Shown: positions 18,515 to 31,178, numbered from the stretch's first letter. The stretch is 64,000 nt of DNA from Cercis canadensis (GCA_003255065.1 QAOA01008473.1:1611114-1675113); one strand, 5' to 3'. Program-made: numbers and translations. The notes: generated by a model not told the origin, from the sequence alone.

Positions 18515-20561
18515 ATGTATGCACCCTCCAACTCCACATTCTCACGCGCCGCCGACTTCTCCGGCCATTTGCCGTCGCCAGATGCAGCCATGCCAACATC
18601 CCTTCCGTCGTCAGCTCCACTAATGCACTCCACTTCTCAGTACCACTTCATGCCCGACCAACTCGCCCTCAACGAGTTTGACTCAGTGCACGACACTCTC
18701 TCGCAACTCAACTCGGAGGTGAGCCACAATAGCTGCAGTAGCGGTTGTAGCAGCTATGGCTCGCCCAGTTCTCTGGCGAGTTACCGAACTCAACGGCCTA
18801 GTCTTATGCAGAGGAGCGTAAGCAGCCATGCTCTGATGAAGAATGGGGTCCACCACCCCGTTTCTGCGCTATTTGCTGAGTTGTTGGACTCGGAGAACGG
18901 TCCGGTTCGGAGAGTTTACAGTACTGGTGATTTACAGGTGACCTCCATATCCACTTTCATACGTGTCATACTTCACTTTGCAGAGAAATAGTAAATACTA
19001 AATAGTAGGTAGTAAGTAGTAACCAGCGTAATTATCAGCTGATTCGCTGCCCATGCAGTACTCTGTATTCTCAGAAACTCTTCAACTGTTCAGTGTTCAC
19101 CAGGGTTTCAAAATTCATATTAAATAATTAATACATACATGATAGATTTGTTTATAAAATAGTTAATCATATCCATGCGTAATCCAACTTTGAAAATCCG
19201 CTGCCCTTCATATTTTCCATTAGTTATGCATAAAAAAAATATGCAAATTATGCGATGCATTATCTCATATTCTGTTAATTAATTTGATGTTTGGGGAACA
19301 ATATTCATTTTACTAATTACCTTCGCTTGTAATAAATTTGAGCTAATAATGTTCATTTTATTATTTCCTTTTAAATATTAGTTATTGAATGATGGTTTTG
19401 TTTTAATATGTTGGTGCAGAGAATTAAGGGAATGCAACATAATCATCAGTCAGATAGTCCATTGTCAAGCGAAAGTAGCATGATCATAGAAGGAATGAGC
19501 AGAGCCTGTCGTTATAGCCCGGAGGAGAAGAAGGTGAGGATTGAGAGGTATAGAAACAAGAGAAATCAGAGGAACTTCAACAAGAAAATTAAGGTTTACT
19601 CTCTTTTCAAATTATCTTTGTGTAGTTTTTTCCTGTTCAATGGAATTTTTTAAAAAATATCTCTTCATGGTATACAAACCAATATGCCAATAAAACATTT
19701 CTTATATTTCTTTAAAAGAAAAAGAGAATTTGGGAGTTGAGAAGAAGCACAAGCCACAAATGATGGACAAAACTAGACCGTCCTTTTGTGTCAAGTCCCA
19801 TCCTGAAAAACTACACCGCCCTTTTGAATTTTGCTTCATGAAGTTTTATTCGAATCATAACCAAGGTTGAAGCAAAAGTTAAGCATACAGTAAAAACAGT
19901 CTGTTTGACAAATCCTGAATGGAAAAATGAAGTGACATTTTCAACATAATAGGAGGACCATAATTTGTTCCCCTTATGCTTTGCACATCAGTGCCCTGGT
20001 AGCTCAGTGGCCGCACAAAATTTAAATGATTGTGCTTATAGTTAATTCCAGTTTTATTATAGGGAGATTGTGTATTTCTACAGGTCCTGAAATTTCGCAA
20101 GTAGGAACCTGTTTTAGGGTCCGATATTTGTCTTTTTCTCTAAAGCTACAAGGAAACCTGTTTCTGTCAAAACTTTAATTAAAGAAAAGGATCATTTAGC
20201 GCATATAAATAACTACCCTTTTGCTTTATATTGCTATCCAACATAGTGTACTATAACTAATTAACTATTGAACTATGATGATCACTAATCACAGTGAAAA
20301 TGTTAACTCCAAGGTTTTGATTTTTGTTCGTGAAATCAGTATGCTTGCAGGAAGACATTGGCAGATAGCAGGCCACGCATCAGAGGAAGATTTGCTAGGA
20401 ATGAAGAAATTGACAAAAATACAGTTCAGTGGAGCCATATAGGTGGTGGAGAGGAAGAAGATGAGGAAGATGAAAATTGGGTCAACTTCTTTGATACCTT
20501 AGTTGCTGCAAGTCTTGTTCAGGAGCCTCAAGATAATTCCTCATTAGGTCTAATGTTTTAG
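18515..20561 (+). CDS. CCT-motif family (CMF) transcriptional regulator, no B-box
   Basis: Three exons, 18515-18937, 19420-19593 and 20340-20561, all in phase 0 with GT/AG borders, encode 272 residues. The CCT motif spans the exon 2/3 junction: RIERYRNKRNQRNFNKKIK from exon 2 and YACRKTLADSRPRIRGRFAR from exon 3 (about residues 182-220). This basic domain gives nuclear localisation and NF-Y-type DNA-complex binding in CONSTANS-like proteins. The N-terminal 141 residues are Ser/Pro-rich with no B-box zinc finger. An acidic stretch (GGGEEEDEEDE) follows the CCT and may activate transcription. The preceding RYSPEEKK is typical of the CMF subgroup related to Arabidopsis At2g33350/At1g04500 (from memory). 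Which process it controls cannot be read from sequence; flowering, photosynthesis or development are all possible. Confidence 0.9.
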
Positions 20562-23413
20562 GATAAGTGAATGTTGACTGTTGAGTGTAGCTAGTTAATT
20601 TGTTTCCTTCCCTTTTTTAAGTATTGTGGTGCAATTTATATCAAAGTAGGTAATGTAAATATAGTTATTTCAGTCATGGATGTGACCGTCTGCAATTTTT
20701 AGACTTTAATCTAGGGGTGAAGTTTTTGGCTACCCTTTGTCTTTTTATGGACTCAGCAGTCTTGTATTATTGAATCTGAATTATAGCCACTTGTACTTGG
20801 GCTTTCTTTAAGATATTTTTATATTCTATATCCTTTTTGTTTATGTGTTTTATTATATACACTAATGTTAGACACATTATTGGTATGCCCCGGTTAAATC
20901 TTCACCAGTCACAAATTTAACTAGACCCTTTTTTCAAAAGAAAAAAATTAAATGACTCAAATTCAACTGAGCCTTACCATGTTGATGACTTGTGAGACGG
21001 AATTCGGCGTGTCTCACATTTTTCATTGTAAGAGGTATTGTGAGGCGTTGATGGTGACAATCACTCAGTTCTTTCCAATGGATTTCTGGTAAGTGACAAC
21101 AGTGAAGTGCTCTGGGTTTGTCTTCAAGTTCACTCAATAAAGGATTTTTACTTGACAAAAGCATGCCACTCTTGGAATATTAGCAGTACTTAAGCACCCA
21201 AAGGGGCAAACAATTACCTTCTTGGCCATTGTTGGTAATGGGAGAGGGGCTCTGCCTCTGTCATGACTTTCGTTGGGTGGAGCATATTGCGATGGTTCTA
21301 TTGCAACTATGAAGATAGAATCTTGTGAATTGTGATAATAAAGCTTTGAAAAGGACTAGAAGAAGTCAAAAAGCGCGGAATTGGAGAGGCACAACACAAC
21401 ACAAGCCAAGTCCTTAGCAGAGTTGAGCTTTGGATAATGCACTTTCCTCAAGCAGTCAAGCCCCGAGTCAAAATCAGGTCTTTTCGTGATGAACTTCACT
21501 TGGCATTATCCGAAGTCAAACATAGAACACAAAGATCACAATTCACAAATGTGAGAACCTCAATGGGATTATAATTAACACACCAAGCAGCGATCATAAA
21601 AGTCAGAATAAGATAACCACTCATTTTAAGTTATCTTCAATCTGGCTGCGGATTTTCACTTTTCTGCTATGAAGAACCGAAAGTTGCAAATTCCATTATT
21701 AACCTGATGAAACAGAACTTTGAAGTTCAATTATTTCTTTGGATCACCATTCACCACTACCGCCTTAAGCAAAAAGGTTGAAGAAAAAACAGTATTTAAA
21801 TCAACCAGTTTTTTCATCTTTTGTGTTCTAGCATGCAAAGCAAACTCCTCAGTTTTTTTTTTTTTTTTCCTTCTTCAGGTGAGCTACATCCTCTTTTCAT
21901 GTAGCCAACTTTATGAATTGCTTTTTTGGGTTACATACTTACAAGTTGCAATCCCAATCACCAATTTAAACAAGTTGCAGTCCCAAAAAATTAGCTTTCT
22001 TTCTCTACTTTTCATTAATGTTTAATGTGAATCCGTACATAACAAGTTGAGGGTTTTTTGTTTTTTTTTTTGAAGGTGAGAGAAACAAGTTGATGGATTA
22101 TTCGCAGTTATTATAATTGGAGTATCATGAGACTCTGAATCAAAGTTTCCTCTCCCAGCTAAAGGCTATAGCTCCTCAAGCAAAACATGCGAAGGTGGGG
22201 AAGGACGGCCCTATTCATCTTTGTCTGCCGGCGGTGTGTTAGCCACTAGCTTTGTGGGCGGCTTTTTAATATCCTAAAATGTAAACAAAGATACGTGAAA
22301 AAGTAAAATCCAATGACTGTTTGGTCTTATTTTTGTGTATATAGAAATACTAAAGCGTAAAATAGCTTTCGTGAAGTGCTCTCATCGAAACGCGTTATAT
22401 CTTCAAGCATAGCTAATTTTGACATCAATCTTGTGAAAATTTCAAGCTTCTATCCGAATTATGATTAGTAGAAAATTCTTAACTGCCTATTCAAAAGTTG
22501 GCCAATAACAAGAACATAAACTGAACTTTAAATGTCAGTTTTTACATATACACAGAAAGGAGGCGATGTTGGTGACCACAGATGCCACAATGGCTTCCCC
22601 TTACATTGGACGCAGAAAACCACACTTTGATCCTCTAAAATGGGAAACCCACCCCCTTCAACAAGAAAGGATAAATAATTGAATTGTTAAAGATACATAG
22701 ATAATGGATGCCATGATAATGAGCTACAAGCTATAAATGCAACGCCTACAAGGTTGGAAAAGGCTTTCTAAATCATGATGACAAATGGTTGATCACGCAA
22801 AAAGAACAAGCTAGAGGGGCCGCTTCCAAAACTATTATAACCCGTTAAACACAAATGCTGCCTAAGAACCAAAAAAAAAGGCATGAAAGTGATAAATTAT
22901 TATAAAAATTAACAGCACATGGGCAGCAATATGATCTGTTGGTGCACCAGGGGCCAGCAGCAGTTGGAAGTGTCCATAATGATTAATGATCTTCTTATTA
23001 GCATTTTTTTAGTTTTTTCTTTTCTTTTTTTGAGGGGGAAGTGTGATAATTTCCTTTGAAAAGCCTCCCTCACACCAGTTTTACGTTTTAACGAAGAGAA
23101 GCAAATCACTATTTAACAGCAAGTGAGCAGCCCACATGTAGCAGAGATCGAAACTTCCTTCCGTGTTCCTTTGGGAAGTAGAGGGGAAGGTGGTTTAAAC
23201 TGATGCTTCTTCTAATTAACTTAAAAAAAATGAAAAGCTTTTTTTGTTCCCCACTACGTAGAGTAGAGCGTTGGATGAGTGGGTTATCTCTCAATTTTTC
23301 TAAGATTTAAAATTAAATTAAGTGAGAATTTGTTTAACCTGTTTGGGGCGGTAAAAGAGATAACGGTACAGCAAGACTCGTCATTTCGGTGATGACAAAT
23401 GTTACTGAAACTA
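20562..23413. other. intergenic region between the CCT-motif gene and the hAT element
   Basis: The first 150-200 bases are likely the 3' UTR of the CCT gene. No further gene was recognised; short open frames at 21720-22025 and 22909-23294 have no motif. No tRNA-like or repeat structure stands out. Confidence 0.4.
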
Positions 23414-23860
23414 GCCGAGTCTAGGGGTGTAATCGGTCCGGTTCGGTCCGGTTTTCACCCCAAACCGGACCAAACCGAATATGGAATCTCGGTTTTGTTC
23501 GGTTCGATTTTTGAAAATTTTGAGATTAAAACCGAGTCAAACCGAACCGGTCTGATTCGGTTCGGTTTGGTCGGTTTAGTCGGTTTGGACAGAAAACCTG
23601 CAAAAGTCAATTTTTTGTATTTTAACAAGAAAGCAACCAGAAATTATGCACATATAACCAAATTAACCAAAACAAAATACAAATAAATTATCCTAATACA
23701 CATAAAATCTGTAAATCAATAATTAAATATCAAATGTAACAATTTATTCCAAATTTCAATGTTGATTAAAATTCTAAATTATAACAAATAAATCAACAAA
23801 TTACATATCATCCAAAATCATAAAATATCCAAATTACAGCAATAAATAAATCAACAAATG

Positions 23861-24300
23861 AACTTTTAAAGTTCTTCTAAATTACATATCCAAAATCAAA
23901 AAAAATCCAATCTAAATTACAGCAAAAAAATCAGCAAATTACATATCACCAGCAGCCAGAAAATATCCCAATTACAGCAGCAAATGAACTTCTAAAGTTC
24001 TTCCAAATTACATATCCAAAATCAAAAAAAAAACCAATCTACATTACAGCAAAAAAATAAGCAAATTACATATGACCAACAGCCAGAAAATATCAAAATT
24101 ACAGCAGCAAATGAACTTCCAAAGTTCTTCCAAATTACATATCCAAAATGAAAAAAAAACCAATCTACATTACAGCAAAAAACTCAGCAAATTACATATC
24201 ACCAGCAGCCAGAAAATATCCAAATTACAGCAGCAAATGAACTTCTAAAGTTCTTCCAAATTACATATCCAAAATCAGAAAAAATCCAATTTAAATTATA
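23861..24300. repeat. 126-bp tandem repeat inside the hAT element
   Basis: About 3.5 copies of a 126-127-bp unit start at 23861, 23987, 24114 and 24240, each marked by AACTTYNAAAGTTCTTC, then AAATTACATATCC, then GCAGCCAGAAAATATC. Copies differ by a few bases. It lies between the left end and the 3' end of the transposase gene and is non-coding. Confidence 0.8.
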
Positions 24301-24551
24301 GCAAATGAACTTCTAAATTACAGCAAATATCCAATCCTTCTCCTATTGCTAATTTGCTGCTGCATAAACAAGCATCCCTTTATTAGATAAACTTTGATAA
24401 ACATTAAAAAAAAAAAAAAAAAAAAAAAGTCAGTAAAAAATTGAAATGAAATTTACCCATTGAGGTTGACAAAAACACTTCAAGAATCCTTGTGAAGTTC
24501 AGTGACAAATGTTGAAATCTCTAATTAAATTGTCATAGAAAAATATATTAA

Positions 24552-26684
24552 TCAGCTAGATTTCAATTTAAGTCTAAGAGAATTATAAAAACCAAATATA
24601 AGTGTAAGAGAATTACCAGATTCAATTTGTTCTATCTCATTCATTTGGCTGCGAAGATCAATTGGCTTGTTAGGGTGTCTTAGCCAATTCTGAGTACAAA
24701 TTAAAGCCTCAACAGTTGTAGGCAATAATGAACTTCGAAATTGGTCTAGAACCCTACCCCCAGTACTAAACGCTGATTCAGAGGACACTGTTGATACAGG
24801 AATAGGCAAAATATCCTTAGCAATATAAGATAAAACATGATATTTATCTTGCTTCCCTCTCCACCAGTTAAGGATATTAAACTCATCATGCTGTTCTTCA
24901 ACATCATCCTCTAAGTACCTTTCCAATTCAGATTTCCTCATATCTTTTTGCTGACTCCGCCTCTTTATCTGATATCGTAAGGCCACACTTGTAGTTTGAT
25001 CACTACTTCCCACAGAGGGCATGCTCACACTACTAGAATCCTTTGAGTCATTAGGGATAGGATACAAACTTGAATAAGTTTCAAAGAGCCTATGCAAAAC
25101 CTCCTTTAATTTCTCTAGCATATGACCTCCCTGTTCTCTACCATACATATCTTCAAAACAGAATTCCACAAATGCAAGCTTATATCTTGGATCAAGCACC
25201 ACAGCCACAAACAAGAAGTAATTCATGTTATGCCCATCATCCCAATATTTATCAAATTTTCTTTGCATTGATTCAGCCATAGACCTCAATACAATATCAC
25301 CACATTGCATCCAGTTCTGTAAGGTCAGCTTGATTTCACACAGTTTTTCAAAAAATGCATTTGCTGTAATATGCAAAGAGCCAGAGAAATCAAGGGTAAC
25401 CTCATAAAAAATCTGCAGAAACTTTATAAACACACGTGCACGTTCCCAATCATCTGAAGTTGGAGGGAAATCATTACCAAAAGAAAGTATATAATGAGGA
25501 TCATCATCCTCAAGCCGTGTAAAAGCCTTCTCAAATTTTACAGCAGCTTCTAACATTAGATAAGTTGAATTCCATCTTGTTGGACAATCAAGACACACAG
25601 AATGCTTACATTCTATATTTGTAAAATCAATAGCTTGCTTAAAAACAGCCATCCTAGAAGGAGATGCCTTCACATACTTAACTGCTGCCCTAATTCTAGC
25701 AATTGAAGGGTCTATCTCTTTTAAACCATCACTAACAATCAGATTTAAAATATGAGCAGAACACCTCAAATGCATGAATTCCCCTTTCAAGATAGTGCCA
25801 TTCCAATCATTTAACCTCCTAACCAAATATGCAAGGGCAACAGTGTTTGAGCTAGCATTATCTACGGTTATAGTGCAAACCTTAGAAATGCCCCAATCCT
25901 TAATTGTCCTCTCTAGAGCTTTCCCTATTGTATCCCCTTTATGATCAGATATTAAAGAGAATGACAATATTTTCTTATTTAACTCCCAATTACAACCAAT
26001 GTAATGCGCAGTCACACACATATAATTGAAGTTTTGAATAGATGTCCAAGTGTCAGTTGTAAGACAAACCATTTGACCAGAAGATGAAAAATAATTTTTC
26101 AGTTGCTGCCTCTCATCCAAATACAGTTTCATGACATCTTTAGCAACAGTTATCCTAGAAGGAACCTGAAACTTTGGTTGTGCTACATGCATAAAGTTTC
26201 TAAAACCTTCATTCTCCACAAACTTAAATGACAATTCATCTGTACATATCATCCTAGCAAGTGCATGTCTACATTCTTCTTGACAAAAAGAAACCAACTT
26301 CATTGTCTTCTCATTCCCCTCATCTTCCGGTTTAGACATATAACCAACTTGTCTTTGTTTCTTATCAGTTTTTTTATTACTAGGATTTATTGGACAAACA
26401 GGCAAATGAGACTTCATAGATGAAGTCCCATTCTTACCAGAAGCAGCTGCATAAGACTTCCCACAATAGTTACATGCAGCTCTCTTAGAGTTTTTAATCC
26501 TAGTAAAATGACTCCAAACAATAGACCTGATTCTAGAGCTAGAGGATGCATTAACTGTTACCTCGGTGCCTTCTTGGTTGTCATCAATTTGCATTTGACT
26601 GCTATTATCATCTAGATTACTTCCCACAAGTGTGCCCGTAGATTGGATTGTTCCATGGGGCATGACTTCAAATTCTTTATCCAT
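24552..26684 (-). CDS. hAT family transposase (BED finger plus hAT dimerisation domain)
   Basis: An uninterrupted 710-residue frame. Residues 50-105 form a BED-type zinc finger: C71 and C74 (CNYC) with H93 and C97, preceded by SIVWSHFTRI. The RNase H-like core follows: TTDTWTS holds the probable first catalytic Asp (D211) and ITVDNASSN the second (D275). The C-terminal hAT dimerisation region has NILNWWRGKQDKYHVLS and PVSTVSSESAFSTGGRVLDQ, where E636 is the probable catalytic Glu. The arrangement resembles RICESLEEPER/DAYSLEEPER-like plant hATs. A splice donor at 24616 (TCTG|GTAATT) just after IEQIESG suggests a short 3' exon, so the last 18 residues given here may be intronic. The ATG at 26684 is the first in frame. 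With no stop or frameshift, the gene could still be functional; expression is unknown. Confidence 0.92.
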   Translation of the reverse strand: MDKEFEVMPHGTIQSTGTLVGSNLDDNSSQMQIDDNQEGTEVTVNASSSSRIRSIVWSHFTRIKNSKRAACNYCGKSYAAASGKNGTSSMKSHLPVCPINPSNKKTDKKQRQVGYMSKPEDEGNEKTMKLVSFCQEECRHALARMICTDELSFKFVENEGFRNFMHVAQPKFQVPSRITVAKDVMKLYLDERQQLKNYFSSSGQMVCLTTDTWTSIQNFNYMCVTAHYIGCNWELNKKILSFSLISDHKGDTIGKALERTIKDWGISKVCTITVDNASSNTVALAYLVRRLNDWNGTILKGEFMHLRCSAHILNLIVSDGLKEIDPSIARIRAAVKYVKASPSRMAVFKQAIDFTNIECKHSVCLDCPTRWNSTYLMLEAAVKFEKAFTRLEDDDPHYILSFGNDFPPTSDDWERARVFIKFLQIFYEVTLDFSGSLHITANAFFEKLCEIKLTLQNWMQCGDIVLRSMAESMQRKFDKYWDDGHNMNYFLFVAVVLDPRYKLAFVEFCFEDMYGREQGGHMLEKLKEVLHRLFETYSSLYPIPNDSKDSSSVSMPSVGSSDQTTSVALRYQIKRRSQQKDMRKSELERYLEDDVEEQHDEFNILNWWRGKQDKYHVLSYIAKDILPIPVSTVSSESAFSTGGRVLDQFRSSLLPTTVEALICTQNWLRHPNKPIDLRSQMNEIEQIESGNSLTLIFGFYNSLRLKLKSS

Positions 26685-28962
26685 ATTCCAAGTTGCACAA
26701 GCTGTTCCATTAGTAATGTTCCATTAGTAATTGTAGCAGCTACTAATCAGTCTAATATAGCCAAATAAGTTTTACTAAATGGGAGAAAAGTAAATAGTCA
26801 ATATAACATGACAGCTAATAGTGCATTTTCAAGTGCAATTTTACTGCACTATAACAATCAAATGATAAGCAAATAGCATACAATATATTTATAGGCTAGA
26901 AAGCAAAAGGTTCAGCAGGTATGCTAAGCCTACGTAGCTTATGAACCCCAAAGAAAAAAAGAGAATCAAAGAGAAGGATACTAGAACATTTTCCACTGAC
27001 TGATAGCTTCTCACTGCTGAGCTAACCCCATGTACAATTGTTCTAATGCTCAACTTAGTTATCTATTTTGGACAAGTGAATCATTTTGTTAAGACTCTCA
27101 AGTGGAAAATTTAATCTAGCAACAATAACATAAATAGTACTTATCCAAGAACAATAATAACAACTTATAACTTACAACTTAGCTTAATTATCATAAGATA
27201 ATAAAGTACTTATGGCTCTCTAATCCACAAGCAATGCTTCTTCCTAATATTGCCATTGCCAGTATTATCATCCAAAACTAACCCTCCATATACATCACAA
27301 TATCTTTCCAAAGTACCACTTAATAAGAAACCGACAATGGTCACTTGTGGCTAGCCAATCAGTTGCCACTGATTTATTTATTTTTATTTTTTTTCTGATA
27401 AATCAGAGTGCAATTAGTTAAGCAACAAAACAAACAAAATAAACTGCACAAAAAGGGTTAAGTCTGTCAAGAGACTCAAGACACAAAGAAAACTACCTCA
27501 AGTCAAGATACTCCCTCTTACTCCCCATCTCTTGCATAAATCCCTATTTATATCACTCTTATCAAAACAAGAAGACAGCAACTTATGTCTTAACATCATC
27601 AAAGCCCAAATTTGTGTTTCTATGGAAAAAGAATTCCCATAACTTCTCCTATTCCTTTAACACCAAGTATTGTAGGTGGTAGCTTTCCAAGCTAGACAAA
27701 GAATCATATGACTCAAAATAGTTAAGCATTTTAAAGATACTAGAACAATCTTCTCTTAGTAGACAATCTGTCTAATGTAGCCAGCCAACATATTAAGTTG
27801 TGTTTGGGAATGGAAAAAGCATTCCAGGCAAGTTTTCCACCAAGGTACCATATAATGATGCTGTCTGATTGCATCCCAAGTGGAAAAGAGATGGAAGACA
27901 CCTAAATTTCCAGCAGACCAAATTATTTGATCTAATTTTGTGGTGTCTAACTCCATAACAGAACATTCACCCAATAGAAGACAGCACACACTACTCACTT
28001 TTGCACAATGAGAACTACCTGCCTCAAAGATAATCCATTGGCCAGGTATATTCAATGAAGTTGTATTATGATAAATAATTTTACTTAGTCAAATACAAAA
28101 CAGTACACCATGGCACAGATGATTTATAATTCTTGAGGTTATGCAGCATTCATAGGAACATTATTAAGACAACATATAAACAGAAAAAATAAACCAGAAC
28201 TTCATTATAAACAGAACTATATGCAAGAATCCAAGACAACACTATTAATGCAAGAATCCAAACAGAAAAAATAAATTAAGACAACACTATTAACAAGTCA
28301 TTCTACTTCATTATAAACAGAACCAGAACTTCGAACATAGTGAATAAATAAACCAGAACTAGAAATTCAACATATAAACAGAAAATCCCAGGATGTGAAG
28401 TCACAGACTCACAGGACAGACTAATGAGAACAGGCGAGACAATATTGATGAGTTTTCTGATCATTCTTGTGCAACTTAGCTGCCTTATTAATTTAATTAA
28501 ACATCCATAAACTATATGTCATATGAACATCACAACTCACAAGAGGTCGAACATCACTAAAACAGGAAGAGCTCGATACTCGAGAGCAACAAACCAGAAC
28601 TAGAAATTGAAGGTATATCCAACATATATCGACAGAAATGAAGGAGTATTGAACCTATAACCAGAGAAATTGAGGTCACAAACTTACAGTACCTTATGAA
28701 GAAAAACCTAATCGAATGATTCTTGGCCAAAAGCTTCTCCACGATGGCGGCGACGGCGAGGCGGCAAAGGCGACGACGACGAGGCAGCACAGGCGACCAC
28801 GGTGACGGCTTCAAGTCCCAGTATGGAGGATAGTCAGAGAATGGGAGGGCGAGAGTTGAGAGAAGGAGAGAAGGAGAGGAAGAAAGGGGAGGATTTCTGA
28901 TTTGGGGGAAATAGTCGAGGAGAGTTAGGGTTAGGGTGGGAAAGGCAGACTTCAGAACACTA
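26685..28962 (-). other. 5' part of the hAT transposase gene: leader, likely intron, promoter
   Basis: This lies between the transposase start and the right terminus of the element. It is mostly AT-rich (about 26700-28560) and then turns GC-rich, with CGGCGACGGCGA-type triplets near 28740-28800, as expected for a 5' leader exon. A long 5' UTR intron is probable but its borders cannot be fixed. A 99-codon open frame (27756-28055, minus) has no recognised domain. Confidence 0.4.
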
Positions 28963-29167
28963 AAACGACGTCGTTTCCCTTATACTCGGTTCGGTCCGGT
29001 TTATCACCGGTTTTTCTTCATAGGAATCGAAAACCGAACCGAATGCTTCGGTTTTACTAATTTTCAAACTGAAAACCGAATCATGTCTCTTGGTTCGGTC
29101 CGGTTTCCTCCGGTTTGGTCCGGTTCGGTCGGTTTTAGCGGTTTGGCTGACTTCCCTTACACCCCTA

Positions 29168-31178
29168 GTCACTACTTACTCAGTAGTCAAGTAGTCACTA
29201 GTGAGAAAAAAGACTGAAACAATCGACGTAGATGATTGTTCTGAAGTTACAACAACTACATACACGATAAATATGTCGAATTATGTTAAAATTTTAATTT
29301 TATACAAATTTTGCTGTTTAACCTTTTATGACTTATAAATATTGAGTCCTAAAGGTCTGTGTACTGTGCTACAAGAGAAAAATACACCAAACTTTTTATT
29401 CACGTACTTTGATATATAAGACAGCAGAAAGTCCAGAGTCCATGACTGAAAGAAATTCTACTTGAGTTTGCAATATGGCAAAGTTATTAAAACTCACCCA
29501 TCCATGACTACCATATAAAAATGCAATTTTGAGAAGTGACCAAAACAAGTCATTCAAACTTTCCTACGTATTCACTTGGTAGAATAATTCAGGGAAGTTC
29601 CTATAACCTTAGCATTGGATATCAACTGTATTATATTTGAACATCTGTAACAGGACCAGAGTATGTGACTTCAAAATCAACTCCTCGCTGAATATGAGTA
29701 AGTCATATATTAGCTTAAATATCATCAGAAATCTCCACGTGCCCTCTTTTAACATTTAGAATAAAAGATCCAGGTCAGAACAACTTCGGCACTTGCTTTA
29801 AACTTTTTCTGAGAATTCAATCGAAATGATATCTACCTACAATGGTTTTAAACATTAGTTTTGACTCAAACGTTTAAACCCGATGTAACTCTTCGACTTG
29901 GTCACTTGGAGGATCTTCAAGTATTACTAGACAACTTTGATATTTTACTCACTTTTAGCAATTGAACTGAAATATATTTGATTAAGTACTCCAACTAGCA
30001 TATGAAAAGGAATGCATGGGCAAACTTTCCATGTAGAATTCTGGGCTAAAAATAATTGAGACTGCGGAAAAAAGCATTTGAAATTCACAAACCTCCATTC
30101 TCACATACGAATTGCAGTCTGATTCAATGGCCTCGTACAGTTACTAATTTGGAAGTCTTCAAAAATGGGTTACCCGAATTGAGGAGAGTAATTCTTGTAT
30201 CAACCCGGTGCGACATTAATTTTGAACCTCTTTGGTTTCTACCGAATCTTTTGTAACTTCCTAAGAATTTGTTTTCGCTTTTAATTCATATATGATTTAT
30301 TTAAGATTTGGATTTACGTTTTTATCTGTTTCATTTTCGGTTTATGATTAATTATATAAACTTACATTTTTTTAACTGATAAACTTAACTATTTTTTATT
30401 TTTGCAATAATTTATTATCTTACAAACTAGTATGAACTCCTTTTTACTTCCCTTTTTCTATTCAAATCCCTTCAGTTATAATTGCAATCGTTATTTATTT
30501 ACAAGAAAACAAAAAAAAAGTGAACTAAGCATGAACTCCTCCTAAACTAGAACCGTGCTTGACAGTTGATAAAGAGTATTACTTTGAATCCATCTTGCTT
30601 GTGTTTTTTTTTTAGAGGTTTCTTAGATATTTTTAGTATTTATGTAGTATGACATACTACATAGGAGTAACCAATAAATGAATGATATGTGTATAAATTA
30701 ACTGCTTTTAAGTTTGTTTAAAAAATTAAATAAATTATATTTTATATATAATAAAATATGAAAATTATATATGCTTGCCACCTCAGTGTAGTATGACATA
30801 CTTACGTAGTATCATAGAATCCCGATTTTTTTTGATTGTGGTCTTTGTTTTATTTTTCTTCTTTTAGATTTATTTTTTCCTTGTCCTCCATAGCTCTCCC
30901 ACGGCCCCAACCCGGTCCTATCATAAAAAAAGATGATATTTCATTTGCATATGTTTCTTGGCAATAAACTTCAAAGATAACAGTAAAGCCTAATTTTGGA
31001 TGGGAAGTTGAAAAAACTCGAACCAAATTAAGATCCCAGAATATGCAGTAAATTTCAAATTAAGCCTAATCGGAAAGAAAAACTCGCTGGATCAAAAGCG
31101 CCATCTCGACATTTTTCAAACCGAGCATATCAAAGCGCAAATTGCCAATTTACAATTTCAACCTTAGACTAAATATAT
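29168..31178. other. intergenic region upstream of histone H4
   Basis: No gene recognised. A small inverted repeat (TAGTATGACATACTACATA near 30646) recurs in part near 30790 and may be a MITE relic. A 66-codon open frame at 30056-30256 shows no motif. Confidence 0.4.

Larger units (their letters stand above)
23422..29167 (-). mobile_element. hAT DNA transposon with intact transposase, 5.7 kb
   Basis: Left end CTAGGGGTGTAA (from 23421) and right end TTACACCCCTAG (to 29168) are perfect inverted copies. Both ends are loaded with subterminal AACCGG/CGGTTCGGTCCGG repeats, the usual binding sites of hAT transposases. The element encloses a full-length transposase on the minus strand, so its promoter end is the right end, which also has a palindromic AAACGACGTCGTTT (28963-28976) and a telo-box-like CCCTAACCCTAA. 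The expected 8-bp target duplication is not found: the left flank is gccgagtc and the right flank gtcactac. The element is therefore old, rearranged at one side, or a product of recombination between two copies. Two shorter relatives lie at 39358-41088 and 57135-58666. Confidence 0.85.

Noticed and set aside
19990..20080. tRNA-like string GGTAGCTCAGTGG
   Set aside because: It resembles a tRNA D-arm / box A, but no proper acceptor stem, anticodon arm or box B (GGTTCGANNCC) follows. I do not call a tRNA or SINE.
25070..25407. Plus-strand open frames within the transposase
   Set aside because: They are antisense shadows of the minus-strand hAT transposase.
28936..29217. 93-codon open frame over the hAT right terminus
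   Set aside because: It is made from the CGGTTCGGTCCGG subterminal repeats and is not protein-like.
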